Notes: a model not told the origin generated them from the sequence alone. DNA of 64,000 nucleotides from Blastococcus aggregatus (GCF_900221005.1 NZ_OBQI01000002.1:372001-436000), one strand, 5' to 3'. Positions 22,213 through 30,881 are shown, counted from the first letter of the stretch. Translations and numbers: made by a program.

Positions 22213-25200
22213 CCGGTCACCTGCCGGCCGCGCTCGTGCATGGGGCAGCTGCGTCGCGCCGGGCAGCGCGCGCAGTGGCTGCCGGTGCGCACCTCGAACG
22301 TCGCCGCCCCCATGCCCTCGCCCATCTCCGTGATCAGCTCGCCCGCCCACGTGGTCTCCACCGGCACGTCGGCCGGGAGCGGCGGCTGGTGCTGCTCCTT
22401 GGCCTTCGCCCCGCTGCCGACCTGCAGCAGCGCCGCACCGCCGGGCACCGCGCCGTGCTCGCCGAAGCCCCCGGCCGCCACGGCCACCTGGTAGGCGGCC
22501 AGCTGCCCGTGCTCCTCGGTGTTCTTGGCGACGGTCTTGCCGGTCTTGAGGTCGACGACCACGAGCCGCCCGTCGGCGTCCCGCTCGAGCCGGTCGACCT
22601 GGCCGCGCAGCCGGGCCCGGCCGACGAGCACGTCGAAGTTCTCCTCCACGCCGACCAGCTCGCGGTCGTTGGCGGCGTGCCACCGCAGGAACCGGGCCAG
22701 CATGTCCTGTGCCGACTGGCGCTGGCGCTGGTCGGCCCAGCCGGGACCGAGGTCGAGCTGGTCGAGCTCGCCGTCGAGCGCGGCGGGCGCCTCGGCGGGC
22801 GGCAGCCCCTCGGCGACCTGCTGGGCGATCGCGTGAACCGCGGTGCCCACCGTCCGGGTCGAGTCGGGCGAAGCCTCGGCCCCCACGGCGCCGAGCACCC
22901 AGCGCAGGGGGCAGCGCTGGAAGGTCTCGATGTGGGAGGGGCGGACGCGCACGTCGGCCTCCTCGGGGACCAGCGGGGCGTCGTCCGACAGCGGGGCCAG
23001 GCCCCACCAGTGCCGGGGCGAGGCGCCGGGCACGCCCTCGTCGGCGAGCCGGCGCAGCACCGACGCGGCCGCGGACCGTCGGGTGGCAGCGGTGGCCGGG
23101 TCGGTGACCGCGCGGCGCAGCTCGGCGACCAGCGCCGGCAGCGTCAGGGAGCGGGGCAGCTCGGTGAGCGCCCGTCCGTCCTCCGGCGCCGGCTCCACCA
23201 GGTCGAGGAAGCGCGAGGCGGTGGCCCCGGCGTCGGCGCCGTCCAGGGCGCCCTGCACCGCGGTGACCAGCAGCCGGCTGCGGGCGCGGGTGACCGCGAC
23301 GTAGAACAGCCGCCGCTCCTCGGCCAGCGCCAGCGCACGCCGGTCGACCGACGCCCCGTCGATACCGGCGGCCCGCTCCACGAGCACCTCGGCGCCCAGC
23401 AGCGAGGAGCGCTCGCTCAGGTTGGGCCACACGCCTTCCTGCACCCCGGCGATGCAGACCAGGTCCCACTCCAGGCCCTTGGAGGCGTGCGCGGTCAGCA
23501 GCCGCACCGTCTCCCCCGCCGCGGCGCGGGCGGCGCCGGTGTCGCTGGGCAGCTCCTGCGCGGAGAGGTGGGCGAGGAAGGCACGGACGTCGGCCTTCGG
23601 CAGCCGGTCGACGAAGCCCGCCGCGGCGTCGAACAGCGCGACGACGGCATCGAGGTCGCGGTCGGCGACCGCTCCGGGCGGCCCGCCGGCGGCGCTCGCG
23701 CGGGCCCACTTCGCGGCCAGCCCGCTGGCCTGCCACATCGCCCACAGCACGTCCTCGGCGGTGCCGTCCTGGGCCAGCGCGAACCGGCCGGCGCCGAGCA
23801 CCGCCGAGACGCGCAGCGCCGGGCGGGCGACGTGGTCGGGCAGCGCCTCCAGCAGCGCGTCGTCCTCCAGCGCCATCGCCAGCGGGGCGCCGCGCTCGGC
23901 GGCGTCGACGCCCCGGCGGGCCAGCTCGATCCGGACGGCGCGGCGCAGCCGGCGCAGGTCGAGCACGGTGGCGCCGCCGAGGGGCGAGGCCAGCAGCGCC
24001 TCGGCCGCCGGCTCGTCCAGCCCGGTCGGGACGCCGTCCGCGGGTTCGGTGCCGGGCCGGGGCAGCAGCGCCCGGAGCGCGCCGAGGAGCGGGGCGACCG
24101 CCGGCTGCCCGGCCAGCGGCAGGTCGTCGGAGGACACCCCGATCGGCACGCCCGCGGACGCGAGGGACCGGCGCAGCGGACCGAGCGCCGCGGCGGTGCG
24201 CACGATCACGGCCATCTGCGACCAGGGCACGCCGTCGAGCAGGTGGGCGCGGCGCAGCCGGTCGGCGAGGTAGACGGCCTCGATCGCGGCGGAGCCGAAG
24301 ACGTGCACCTCGGCGGCGCCCGGGTCCGGGGACTCCCCCGCCGCCAGGCGACGATGCTCCCACGGGCCGGGCAGCCCGTCGGCGACCTGCCGGCTGATCC
24401 GCAGCAGCTCCGCGCCGGACCGGCGGGACACCCCCAGCGACACCCGGCCGGCCGGCCGCCCGTCGGTGTGCAGGAAGCGGTCGGGGAACTCGCTGATGCC
24501 CCGCGGCTCGGCGCCGCGGAAGGCGTAGATCGACTGGTCGGGGTCGCCGACCGCGACCAGGTTGCCGCCGCGGCCGGCGAGCAGCGCGAGCAGCTCGACC
24601 TGCGCCGGATCGGTGTCCTGGTACTCGTCGACGAACAGCCAGCGGGCGCGCTCGCGCTCCTGCCGGAGCAGCTCGGCATCGCCGTCCAGCTCGAAGATGG
24701 CCTGCCGCACCAGCTCGGCGGGGTCGAACCCGGACGCGTCCCCCCGCCCGAAGGTCGAGAAGGCGGTGACCGCCTCGTACTGCTCCTGGAAGGCGGCAGC
24801 GTGCACCCAGTGCTCGCGGCCGGTCTCCCGCCCCCACGCCGCCAGCTGATCGGGGGCGACGCCGCGCTCGACCGCCCGCAGCAGCAGCTCGCGGAGCTCG
24901 GTGCGGAAGCCCTCGGTGCCCAGCGCGGGCGCCAGGTCCGCCGGCCAGCGGACCGCGCCCTCCTCGTCGACGTCGCCGCGCAGCAGCTCGGCGATGACGG
25001 CGTCCTGCTCGGCCGAGGTGAGCAGCCGGGGCGGCACGTCGCCGCGCAGCAGGGCCGCCCGGCGCAGCACGCCGTAGGCGTAGGAGTGGAACGTGCGGGC
25101 CAGCGGCTCGCGGATCGTCTGCCCGACGCGGGTGGTGATCCGCGTGCGCAGCTCGGCGGCGGCCTTGCGGCTGAACGTCAGGACCAGGATCTGCTCGGGA

Positions 25201-25397
25201 TCGACGCCGGCCTCGATCCGCGTCGCCACCGCCTCGACGATCGTGGTGGTCTTGCCCGTGCCCGGCCCGGCAAGCACCAGCAGCGGCCCCGCCGGATGGT
25301 CGACGACGGCCTGCTGCGTCGGGTCGAGCGACGGCGGCGCGACGCGCGGCCGCTCCCCCTGCACGAGCCGGTAGACCGGCGCTCCCCCCTGTGCCAC
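22209..25397 (-). CDS. adnA: AdnA-type helicase-nuclease subunit
   Basis: The 1062-residue protein has an N-terminal SF1 motor (LAGPGTGKTTT 43-53, FVDEYQDTDPAQ, GDPDQSIYAFRG, LTAHASKGLEWDLVCIAG, VAVTRARSRLLV) and a C-terminal nuclease with VVVDLKTGKTVAKN and HGQLAAYQV. A Cys in FQRCPLRW plus the C-terminal cluster CARCPARRSC form a four-cysteine Fe-S staple like that of AddB-type nucleases. It partners AdnB, each nuclease cutting one strand of the unwound end. GTG start at 25397. The gene order adnA then adnB, overlapping by 4 nt, is as in M. tuberculosis Rv3202c-Rv3201c. Confidence 0.92.
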   Translation of the reverse strand: MAQGGAPVYRLVQGERPRVAPPSLDPTQQAVVDHPAGPLLVLAGPGTGKTTTIVEAVATRIEAGVDPEQILVLTFSRKAAAELRTRITTRVGQTIREPLARTFHSYAYGVLRRAALLRGDVPPRLLTSAEQDAVIAELLRGDVDEEGAVRWPADLAPALGTEGFRTELRELLLRAVERGVAPDQLAAWGRETGREHWVHAAAFQEQYEAVTAFSTFGRGDASGFDPAELVRQAIFELDGDAELLRQERERARWLFVDEYQDTDPAQVELLALLAGRGGNLVAVGDPDQSIYAFRGAEPRGISEFPDRFLHTDGRPAGRVSLGVSRRSGAELLRISRQVADGLPGPWEHRRLAAGESPDPGAAEVHVFGSAAIEAVYLADRLRRAHLLDGVPWSQMAVIVRTAAALGPLRRSLASAGVPIGVSSDDLPLAGQPAVAPLLGALRALLPRPGTEPADGVPTGLDEPAAEALLASPLGGATVLDLRRLRRAVRIELARRGVDAAERGAPLAMALEDDALLEALPDHVARPALRVSAVLGAGRFALAQDGTAEDVLWAMWQASGLAAKWARASAAGGPPGAVADRDLDAVVALFDAAAGFVDRLPKADVRAFLAHLSAQELPSDTGAARAAAGETVRLLTAHASKGLEWDLVCIAGVQEGVWPNLSERSSLLGAEVLVERAAGIDGASVDRRALALAEERRLFYVAVTRARSRLLVTAVQGALDGADAGATASRFLDLVEPAPEDGRALTELPRSLTLPALVAELRRAVTDPATAATRRSAAASVLRRLADEGVPGASPRHWWGLAPLSDDAPLVPEEADVRVRPSHIETFQRCPLRWVLGAVGAEASPDSTRTVGTAVHAIAQQVAEGLPPAEAPAALDGELDQLDLGPGWADQRQRQSAQDMLARFLRWHAANDRELVGVEENFDVLVGRARLRGQVDRLERDADGRLVVVDLKTGKTVAKNTEEHGQLAAYQVAVAAGGFGEHGAVPGGAALLQVGSGAKAKEQHQPPLPADVPVETTWAGELITEMGEGMGAATFEVRTGSHCARCPARRSCPMHERGRQVTG

Positions 25398-25467
25398 CTC
25401 TCGATGGAAGCACGCCGCACCGACAGTTCCGGTGCGGACGGGACGGGCGGGGGGCGCCCGTCCCGGC

Positions 25468-25632
25468 TCAGGCGAGCGCGGCCTCGCGGAGCGCGGCCTC
25501 GACCATCAGGCCCGCCGCGGTGGTCAGCCAGCCGGCGACCTGCAGGAGCGGCCAGGGGCCCTCGTCGTCCAGGGACGCCGTGGCCGCGACGAGCCCGGCC
25601 TGGGCCACCGCTCGGCATGCGATCGCGTTCAT
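25468..25632 (-). CDS. 54-aa hypothetical protein
   Basis: A small ORF in the 288-nt gap between adnA and the transglycosylase gene. The ATG at 25632 opens MNAIACRAVAQAGLVAATAS; a second helix (WPLLQVAGWLTTAAGLMVEA) is fairly hydrophobic. Codon third positions are GC-rich, as in neighbouring genes. No good Shine-Dalgarno or recognised family. It is a plausible but unproven gene. Confidence 0.35.
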   Translation of the reverse strand: MNAIACRAVAQAGLVAATASLDDEGPWPLLQVAGWLTTAAGLMVEAALREAALA

Positions 25633-25685
25633 GGGCCGGAAGTCGGCAGATCCGGGCCGGAGCTGTAGCGGTGACCTCCCGCCGG

Positions 25686-26429
25686 TCACTCCTCGGCCAG
25701 CCGCCAGGGCTGGACGGCGATCGCCTCGGCGTCGGCGCGCGCGAGCGTGCCGACCGCGACCAGCCGGTCCAGCACGTGCGCCTGGCGAGCCTTCGCCAGC
25801 TCCGGGTGCACCAGCGGGTCGTAGGCGCTGGGCGCCTGCACGAGGCCGACGAGCACCGTCGCCTGCGCCCAGTCCAGCTCGTCCGGTGCGAGCCCGAAGT
25901 AGCCGCGCGCCGCGGCTCCCACGCCGTAGAAGCCGTGCCCGAAGTAGGCGGCGTCGAGGTACATCCGCAGGATGTCGAGGTTGCTCCACCCGCGGTCGAT
26001 CTTGACCGCCAGGACGACGGCCCGCGCCTTGGCCAGCGGATCGGTGGCGCCGTCCTCGTACAGGATCCGGGCCAGTTGCTGGTGCAGCGTGGAACCGCCG
26101 CGGTCGCGCCCGCTGACCAAGCCCAGCGGCGCCCGCAGCGCGCCCCGCCAGTCGATGCCGATGTGATCGGCGAAGTGGCTGTCCTCGGTGGCCAGCAGTG
26201 CGGCGGCTATCCGCGGGGGCACCTCGGCTGCCACCGGCGTCCCGGCGAAGGCGGCCAGCCGCGCGTCCACCCGCGCCCGGGCGTCGCCCACTCCGGGGGT
26301 GGCCGACCAGGCGGCGCCCAGCGCGACCGCGACCACCACGACCAGGGTCACGACCAGCCGGCGGCCGCGCCGCACCCAGCGGACGGGACGGGCGGAGGGA
26401 GCACTGCGCTGCGAGCTCAGGTTCTGCAC
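25686..26429 (-). CDS. Monofunctional peptidoglycan glycosyltransferase (GT51)
   Basis: The 247-residue protein has a basic N-terminus and one transmembrane helix (about 26-44), then the GT51 motifs in order: LLATEDSHFADHIGIDWRGA with the catalytic Glu, GGSTLHQQLARIL, AVKIDRGWSNLDILRMYLD and FGHGFYGVGAAARGYFG. It polymerises lipid II glycan strands at the outer face of the membrane. There is no transpeptidase domain; HQQLAR replaces the usual TQQLAK. The GTG at 26429, 4 nt after the alkyltransferase-like stop, is preferred over the upstream ATG at 26501, which would overlap that gene by 68 nt; this choice is uncertain. Confidence 0.82.
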   Translation of the reverse strand: MQNLSSQRSAPSARPVRWVRRGRRLVVTLVVVVAVALGAAWSATPGVGDARARVDARLAAFAGTPVAAEVPPRIAAALLATEDSHFADHIGIDWRGALRAPLGLVSGRDRGGSTLHQQLARILYEDGATDPLAKARAVVLAVKIDRGWSNLDILRMYLDAAYFGHGFYGVGAAARGYFGLAPDELDWAQATVLVGLVQAPSAYDPLVHPELAKARQAHVLDRLVAVGTLARADAEAIAVQPWRLAEE

Positions 26430-26433
26430 CCCC

Positions 26434-26817
26434 TCATCCGATCGCGCGGGGCCCTCCTCCCGCGTCGTCCCGGTTGATGATCGTGCTCGACGCCGCGTCA
26501 TCCCTGGGGACGACGTCCGTGTCGCGGTCGGGCCAGCCGACGGCGGCGAGGTCGATCCGGCCGTTGCGCATCGGCACGCCCTCGCTCGCGAGCAGCTCCA
26601 GTTGCCGGACCCGGACCGGCTCGGCGACCGTGCCGTCGGCCCGCACCACCCGGAACCAGGGCACCGCTCCCCCGCCGGAGCTCAGCGCCCGCGCCACCCG
26701 GCGCGGGCCAACCCCCACCAGCCGGCCGATCGCGCCGTAGGTGCTGACCCGCCCGCGCGGGATCTGCTCCACGACGTCGAAGACGGCCTCGTCCACGTCG
26801 AGCACGGCGTCGTCCAC
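26434..26817 (-). CDS. Alkyltransferase-like (ATL/MGMT-fold) DNA-binding protein
   Basis: The 127-residue protein has the MGMT DNA-binding core: RGRVSTYGAIGRLVG, then GPRRVARAL with the Arg finger, and a wing. The active-site PCHR of O6-alkylguanine transferases is replaced by PWFRVVRADG, so there is no alkyl acceptor Cys. Such ATL proteins bind alkylated guanine and hand the lesion to nucleotide excision repair. The position just after adnAB matches Rv3204. The GTG at 26817 is used because it precedes the conserved FDVVEQIPRGRV by a normal distance. The C-terminal 35 residues are acidic and poorly conserved. Confidence 0.85.
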   Translation of the reverse strand: MDDAVLDVDEAVFDVVEQIPRGRVSTYGAIGRLVGVGPRRVARALSSGGGAVPWFRVVRADGTVAEPVRVRQLELLASEGVPMRNGRIDLAAVGWPDRDTDVVPRDDAASSTIINRDDAGGGPRAIG

Positions 26818-26846
26818 CCGCGCATCGTGCCCGCCCGACGGGCGGC

Positions 26847-27428
26847 TCAGAAGTCCTTGCGGCCGAAGCGGGCCAGGAGGCGGGTCTGCGGCCGAGCCGA
26901 CGCCGACACGTCCAGCGGCGGGTCGAAGAACCCCGGCAGGCCGTCCTCCGGCAGCTGCTCGCCCAGGATCAGCGCCGCCGTCACCAGTTCGCCGTCGAGC
27001 TCGGTGTCGCCGCCGGTCGCCCGGGCCAGGTCCCAGGCGTGCACCGTGAGGTCCGCGGTCATCTCGAGGATGTACTGCCCGGCGGGCGTGGGGCCGCGCT
27101 GGAGGTGCACGGTGTGCCGCAGGGCGTCGTCCTGGGCGAAGGCGGTCAGCGCCCCGTCGGCGGCGGTCTCCCACCCGGTGAGCGGGTCGTCGCCCAGGAG
27201 GTCACCGGTGTCGTCGGGGAAGCGCCCCTCGGCGTAGGGCTCCCCGGCCAGCAGGGGCACCGCCCACAGCTGCTCGCTGATCAGGTGCGCGACCAGGTCG
27301 GCGACCGTCCAGCCAGGGAGCGCCTCGTCCTCCCACTGGCCGGGTTCGACGGCGTCCACCCGGTCGGTGAACTGCGCCTGCGCACGCTGGAAGAGCTCGA
27401 GCAGCTCGACATGGGAGAAGTCGGCCAT
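26847..27428 (-). CDS. DinB/mycothiol-dependent maleylpyruvate isomerase-type protein (TIGR03086-like)
   Basis: The 193-residue helical-bundle protein has the start and core typical of the TIGR03086/MDMPI N-terminal family: LPGWTVADLVAHLISEQLWA for the first metal His and TADLTVHAWDLARATG for the second His region. These enzymes bind a divalent metal and often use mycothiol; the substrate is unknown. The ATG at 27428 is chosen over one five codons upstream because it matches relatives. It occupies the place of Rv3205c between the alkyltransferase-like gene and moeZ. Confidence 0.78.
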   Translation of the reverse strand: MADFSHVELLELFQRAQAQFTDRVDAVEPGQWEDEALPGWTVADLVAHLISEQLWAVPLLAGEPYAEGRFPDDTGDLLGDDPLTGWETAADGALTAFAQDDALRHTVHLQRGPTPAGQYILEMTADLTVHAWDLARATGGDTELDGELVTAALILGEQLPEDGLPGFFDPPLDVSASARPQTRLLARFGRKDF

Positions 27429-27446
27429 GCCGCCAGTGAACATGCC

Positions 27447-27490
27447 GACGGCCCGGCCCGCCTCCCCGGGGGAGGGCGGACCGGGCCGTC
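27447..27490 (-). terminator. Large hairpin after moeZ
   Basis: Arms 27447-27467 and 27470-27490 form an almost perfect stem of about 20 bp (GACGGCCCGG with CCGGGCCGTC on the outside). The hairpin starts 18 nt past the moeZ stop on the minus strand and just precedes the next gene. It lacks a U-tract. Confidence 0.7.
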
Positions 27491-27508
27491 AGATTGAGCA
27501 GGAGGGGC

Positions 27509-28669
27509 TCAGTAGGTGGGCAGCGCCTTGTCGATGCGCGTGGCCCACGAGGTCACGCCGCCCTGCACGTGGACGGCGTCCTTGAAGCCGGCGGCCTTGA
27601 TCGCCGCCAGGACCTCGGCCGAGCGCACGCCGGTCTTGCAGTGCAGCACGATCGGCTTGTCGTTCGGCAGCTCGGACAGCGCCCGCCCGGAGAGGATCTC
27701 GTCCTTCGGGATCAGCCGCGCGCCCGGGATCGAGACGATCTCGTACTCGTTGGGCTCGCGGACGTCGATCAGGTCGAACTCCTTGCCGGAGTCCATCATG
27801 TCCTTGAGCTCGTCGACGGTGATCGTCGAGCCGGCCGCCGCCTCCTGCGCCTCGACCGAGACGACGCCGCAGAAGTTGTCGTAGTCGATGAGCTCGGTGA
27901 TCGGCTCGCCTTCCGGGTCCTTGCGCACCTTGATCGTGCGGAAGGTCATCTCCAGGGCGTCGTAGACCATCAGCCGGCCGAGCAGCGTGTCGCCGATGCC
28001 GGTGATCAGCTTGACCGCCTCGGTCGCCTGGATGGCGCCGACGGTGGCGCACAGCACGCCGAGCACGCCGCCCTCGGCGCAGCTGGGCACCATGCCGGGC
28101 GGCGGCGGGACCGGGTAGAGGTCGCGGTAGTTCGGGCCGTGCTCGTTCCAGAAGACCGACACCTGGCCGTCGAAGCGGTAGATCGAGCCCCACACGTAGG
28201 GCTTGCCGAGGAGCACGCACGCGTCGTTGACCAGGTAGCGGGTCGCGAAGTTGTCGGTGCCGTCGACGATGAGGTCGTACTGGCTGAAGATCTCCATCAC
28301 GTTCTCGTTGTCCAGCCGCGTCTCGTGCAGCCGGACGTCGATCAGCGGGTTGATCTCCTTGATGGAGTCCCGCGCGCTCTGGGCCTTGGACCGGCCGATG
28401 TCGGACTGCCCGTGGATGATCTGGCGCTGCAGGTTGGACTCGTCGACGGTGTCGAACTCGACGATGCCGAGGGTGCCCACGCCGGCCGCGGCCAGGTACA
28501 TGAGCACCGGCGACCCGAGACCGCCGGCGCCCACGGCGAGCACCTTGGCGTTCTTGAGCCGCTTCTGCCCGTCCATGCCCACGTCGGGGATGATCAGGTG
28601 GCGGCTGTAGCGGCGGACCTCGTCGATGGACAGGTCGGCGGCGGGCTCCACCAGAGGTGGCAGGGACAC
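27509..28669 (-). CDS. moeZ: MoeZ: adenylyltransferase/sulfurtransferase
   Basis: The 386-residue protein has a ThiF/MoeB E1-like domain (VLAVGAGGLGSPVLMYLAAA for ATP, FDTVDESNLQRQ with the Arg finger, DGTDNFATRYLVND) fused to a C-terminal rhodanese domain with active-site Cys in HCKTGVRSAEV. MoeZ adenylates and thiocarboxylates ubiquitin-like sulfur carriers such as MoaD/CysO-type proteins, supplying molybdopterin, cysteine or thiotemplate synthesis. The GTG at 28669 has GAGGAG about 6 nt upstream. Length and full motif set match Rv3206c; neighbours on both sides also match that locus. Confidence 0.93.
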   Translation of the reverse strand: MSLPPLVEPAADLSIDEVRRYSRHLIIPDVGMDGQKRLKNAKVLAVGAGGLGSPVLMYLAAAGVGTLGIVEFDTVDESNLQRQIIHGQSDIGRSKAQSARDSIKEINPLIDVRLHETRLDNENVMEIFSQYDLIVDGTDNFATRYLVNDACVLLGKPYVWGSIYRFDGQVSVFWNEHGPNYRDLYPVPPPPGMVPSCAEGGVLGVLCATVGAIQATEAVKLITGIGDTLLGRLMVYDALEMTFRTIKVRKDPEGEPITELIDYDNFCGVVSVEAQEAAAGSTITVDELKDMMDSGKEFDLIDVREPNEYEIVSIPGARLIPKDEILSGRALSELPNDKPIVLHCKTGVRSAEVLAAIKAAGFKDAVHVQGGVTSWATRIDKALPTY

Positions 28670-28784
28670 GATTGCTCCTCGTTCGGTCGACAGCGGCCCG
28701 CGACGGGGCCGTCGTTCACGCTTCCCAACAGCGTGACAGCCGGGAACCTTCCCGCCCGACGCAGCCCCGTCGTCCCGGCGCCGA

Positions 28785-28843
28785 GCGCGGGGTCCGGCAC
28801 GCCTGACGGCCTGCCGAGAGGTGCGGTTCCCCGCGCTCGGCGG
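28785..28843. repeat. Palindromic repeat element, copy 1
   Basis: Perfect 13-nt arms, CCGAGCGCGGGG-type on the left and CCCCGCGCTCGG-type on the right, enclose about 36 nt containing CACGCCTGACGG. The same layout recurs at 29762-29824 on the same strand at roughly 80-85% identity by eye. One frame of this copy reads AERGVRHA-stop, matching the C-terminus of the DUF559 protein (AERGDRHA). Confidence 0.6.
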
Positions 28844-28894
28844 GGCTGTGGACGAGCGAAGCGGCGCGAGGCGCGGTCGCGCCAGGCTCTCCCG

Positions 28895-29788
28895 GTGCAC
28901 CCTGCCCGGCCCACCCCGCTCCGTGGCCGGGTCTTCCGCGGTCGGGACGCCGTTGCGGCCGGCCTGCTCACCCGGCGCCAGCTGTCCTCGCGCGCCTGGC
29001 GCCGGCTGTACCGGGGGGTCTACGCCGATGCCGGGTTGCCGCACGACCACGCCGTCGCCCTCGCGGGCGCCGCTCTCCTCGTGCCGTCGAGCGCGGCTTT
29101 CAGCGGCCGGTCCGCCGCCTTCCTGCTGGGCGCCGAGACGCTGGTGGACGACGGGATGCCCGTCGAGGTGACCGTGCCCGAGGGCGACCGCTTCGGACCC
29201 GTGACGGGTCTGCGCATCCGCCGCTCCCCCCTGCCGCCGTCGTCGGTCCGCACCGCCGGCCGGTACCGGTGCACGACACCGTCAAGGACGGCGCTCGACA
29301 TCGCGCGCTCCGAACCGCTCCCCGGTTCGGTCGTCGCACTCGACGTGCTCCTGGGGCGCGGTCTCCTGACGCCCGGCGAACTGGACGAGGCGGTGACCGC
29401 GCTCCCGACCGGGCGAGGGTGCCGCCGGGCGCGCCGGGCAGCGGAGCTCGCCGACGAGCGGGCGGAATCCCCGCCGGAGAGCGTGCTGCGGGTCCTCCTG
29501 CGCCTGGCCGGACTGACGCCGGTCCCGCAGTTCGTGGTCCGCGACGCCGACGGCCGGTTCCTGGCGCGGGTGGACCTCGCGTTCGTGGCCGAGCGAGTGG
29601 CGGTGGAGTACGACGGCGCCTGGCACGGACAGCCCGGGCAGCTGGCCCGGGACCGGAGACGCTTGAACGGGCTGGTCGCCGCGGGCTGGCGCGTCGTGCA
29701 CGTGACGGCGGCCGACATGCACCGGCCCGACACCATCCTGGTCACGATCCGCGCGGTGCTCGCCGAGCGCGGGGATCGACACGCCTGA
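28895..29788 (+). CDS. DUF559-domain protein with AbiEi-like N-terminal HTH
   Basis: In this 297-residue protein the N-terminus (LTRRQLSSRAWRRLYRGVYAD, about 25-45) is the winged-helix type seen in AbiEi-like antitoxins. The C-terminus (VAVEYDGAWHGQPGQLARDR, then GWRVVHVTAADM) is a DUF559/Vsr-like endonuclease fold with Asp in VEYDG. Such proteins are abundant, lineage-specific and of unknown role in actinobacteria; an antitoxin or DNA-processing role is conjecture. GTG at 28895 has no Shine-Dalgarno. The last eight codons and the stop lie inside a repeated palindromic element whose other copy lies about 110 nt upstream of the gene. It has no counterpart in the M. tuberculosis locus and is an accessory insertion between moeZ and DUF3152. 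Confidence 0.72.
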   Translation: MHPARPTPLRGRVFRGRDAVAAGLLTRRQLSSRAWRRLYRGVYADAGLPHDHAVALAGAALLVPSSAAFSGRSAAFLLGAETLVDDGMPVEVTVPEGDRFGPVTGLRIRRSPLPPSSVRTAGRYRCTTPSRTALDIARSEPLPGSVVALDVLLGRGLLTPGELDEAVTALPTGRGCRRARRAAELADERAESPPESVLRVLLRLAGLTPVPQFVVRDADGRFLARVDLAFVAERVAVEYDGAWHGQPGQLARDRRRLNGLVAAGWRVVHVTAADMHRPDTILVTIRAVLAERGDRHA

Positions 29789-29836
29789 CGGACAGCGGAG
29801 GGGTGCAGTTCCCCGCGGTCGGCGCCGAGCGCGGGG
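29762..29836. repeat. Palindromic repeat element, copy 2, overlapping the DUF559 stop
   Basis: This repeats copy 1 in the same orientation (CGCCGAGCGCGGGG, CACGCCTGACGG, GTTCCCCGCG) and adds a further CCGAGCGCGGGG at its right end. It supplies the final codons and TGA (29786-29788) of the DUF559 gene. A CCCCGCG/CGCGGGG hairpin (29811-29836) can terminate both this gene and the convergent DUF3152 gene. Confidence 0.6.
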
Positions 29837-29849
29837 CTGGGGGTCGGGG

Positions 29850-30794
29850 TTAGGGGTAAGGCCAGGCGTTCTTCGTGCAGCCCTCCAGGCCGAGGGTCTG
29901 CTGCTGCATCACCGGGGCGAGCTGCCCCGGGCCGGGACAGGGTGGGTGCGCCCGGTTCCCGAGCGCATGCCCGACCTCGTGGTTGACGACGTAGCGGCGG
30001 TAGGTCTCGACGTCGCCCTCGTAGTGCGGCACCGCCGTCATCCACCGGGCGAGGTTGATGACCGCGCGCTCGCCGTAGCGGCAGGAGGTGTAGCCGCCGG
30101 TGCCCACGCCGGGGCAGTAGGTCTCCATGCTGCCGGGGCTGACCAGCGACACCCGGAAGTCGAACTCCCCCGCCGATGCCGCGGTGACCCCGACCCGCTG
30201 GAAGGACATGTCACCGCGCCCTCCCCAGGAGCGAGAATCGGCGAGCGTTCCCTCGACGGCCTGGGCGAAGACGGCGCCGTCCACCTCGATGCCGTCCTCG
30301 ACCTCGACGACGAAGCGTCGCAGCGGGCCGCTGCCGTACACCGGGGAACTGCCGTCGACGACCGAGACGGTGCCGGCGCCCTGCTCGACGTAGGTGTCGG
30401 CCTCCGCGCGGGCCGGCTGCTCGCTCGGCTCGGCGTCTCCCTGGGCAGGAGCCGCGGGGGGCGTGCCGGGATCGGGCAGTGCCACGGCGGCCGGGGCGTC
30501 CTGACTGCTCGACAGCCCTGCCTCGCTGCTGGTCGCGCCGACCTCGGCGCCGGGCGTCGCGTCGACCGCGACGTCGACCAGGGCGAACAGGGTGACCAGG
30601 GTCAGGAACGGGATGGCGTAGGCCCGCCAGCCGTACCGGCGGACGAAGCCGCGGACGGGGCCCTCGGGCGTCCGGGCGCGCGCCCGGCCACGGACGGGGT
30701 CCGCCGCAGCGGCCAGCGGCGCGGGGCGGACGCGGACCGGCCGGCCCGGGCCACCGGAGAGGTCGACCCGGCCGTCGGTGCGGCGTCCCGACAC
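29850..30794 (-). CDS. DUF3152 secreted/anchored putative metalloprotease (Rv3207c-like)
   Basis: The 314-residue protein has a basic cytoplasmic N-terminus and one transmembrane or signal-anchor segment (about 57-78, AIPFLTLVTLFALVDVAV), then a Pro/Ala-rich linker and a C-terminal domain of about 170 residues. That domain carries a zincin-type motif HEVGHALGNRAH with the third ligand at the last His, and cysteines able to form disulfides (YCPGVG, SCRYG, CPGPG, GCTKN). It should sit outside the membrane; peptidase activity is predicted from the motif only. The order moeZ - DUF3152 - TetR matches the M. tuberculosis locus apart from the inserted DUF559 and hydrolase genes. Confidence 0.87.
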   Translation of the reverse strand: MSGRRTDGRVDLSGGPGRPVRVRPAPLAAAADPVRGRARARTPEGPVRGFVRRYGWRAYAIPFLTLVTLFALVDVAVDATPGAEVGATSSEAGLSSSQDAPAAVALPDPGTPPAAPAQGDAEPSEQPARAEADTYVEQGAGTVSVVDGSSPVYGSGPLRRFVVEVEDGIEVDGAVFAQAVEGTLADSRSWGGRGDMSFQRVGVTAASAGEFDFRVSLVSPGSMETYCPGVGTGGYTSCRYGERAVINLARWMTAVPHYEGDVETYRRYVVNHEVGHALGNRAHPPCPGPGQLAPVMQQQTLGLEGCTKNAWPYP

Positions 30795-30881
30795 TCCGAC
30801 CTCCTGGCTCTGCTCCGATGTCCGGAGTCAGGGTCTCACGCTGCGTGGCGTGGCGGCCGCAGCCGGAGACGCCGGTCGGGC

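Noticed and set aside
22213-25413. Apparent N-terminal extension of adnB through adnA
   Set aside because: The frame is open, but the sequence is low-complexity and adnA is encoded there in another frame; the ATG at 22212 starts the conserved AdnB sequence.
22236-26477. A 1413-codon open frame antisense to adnA and the transglycosylase
   Set aside because: High GC depletes stop codons; the translation is Arg/Gly/His-rich without recognisable domains, while the other strand encodes complete AdnA motifs.
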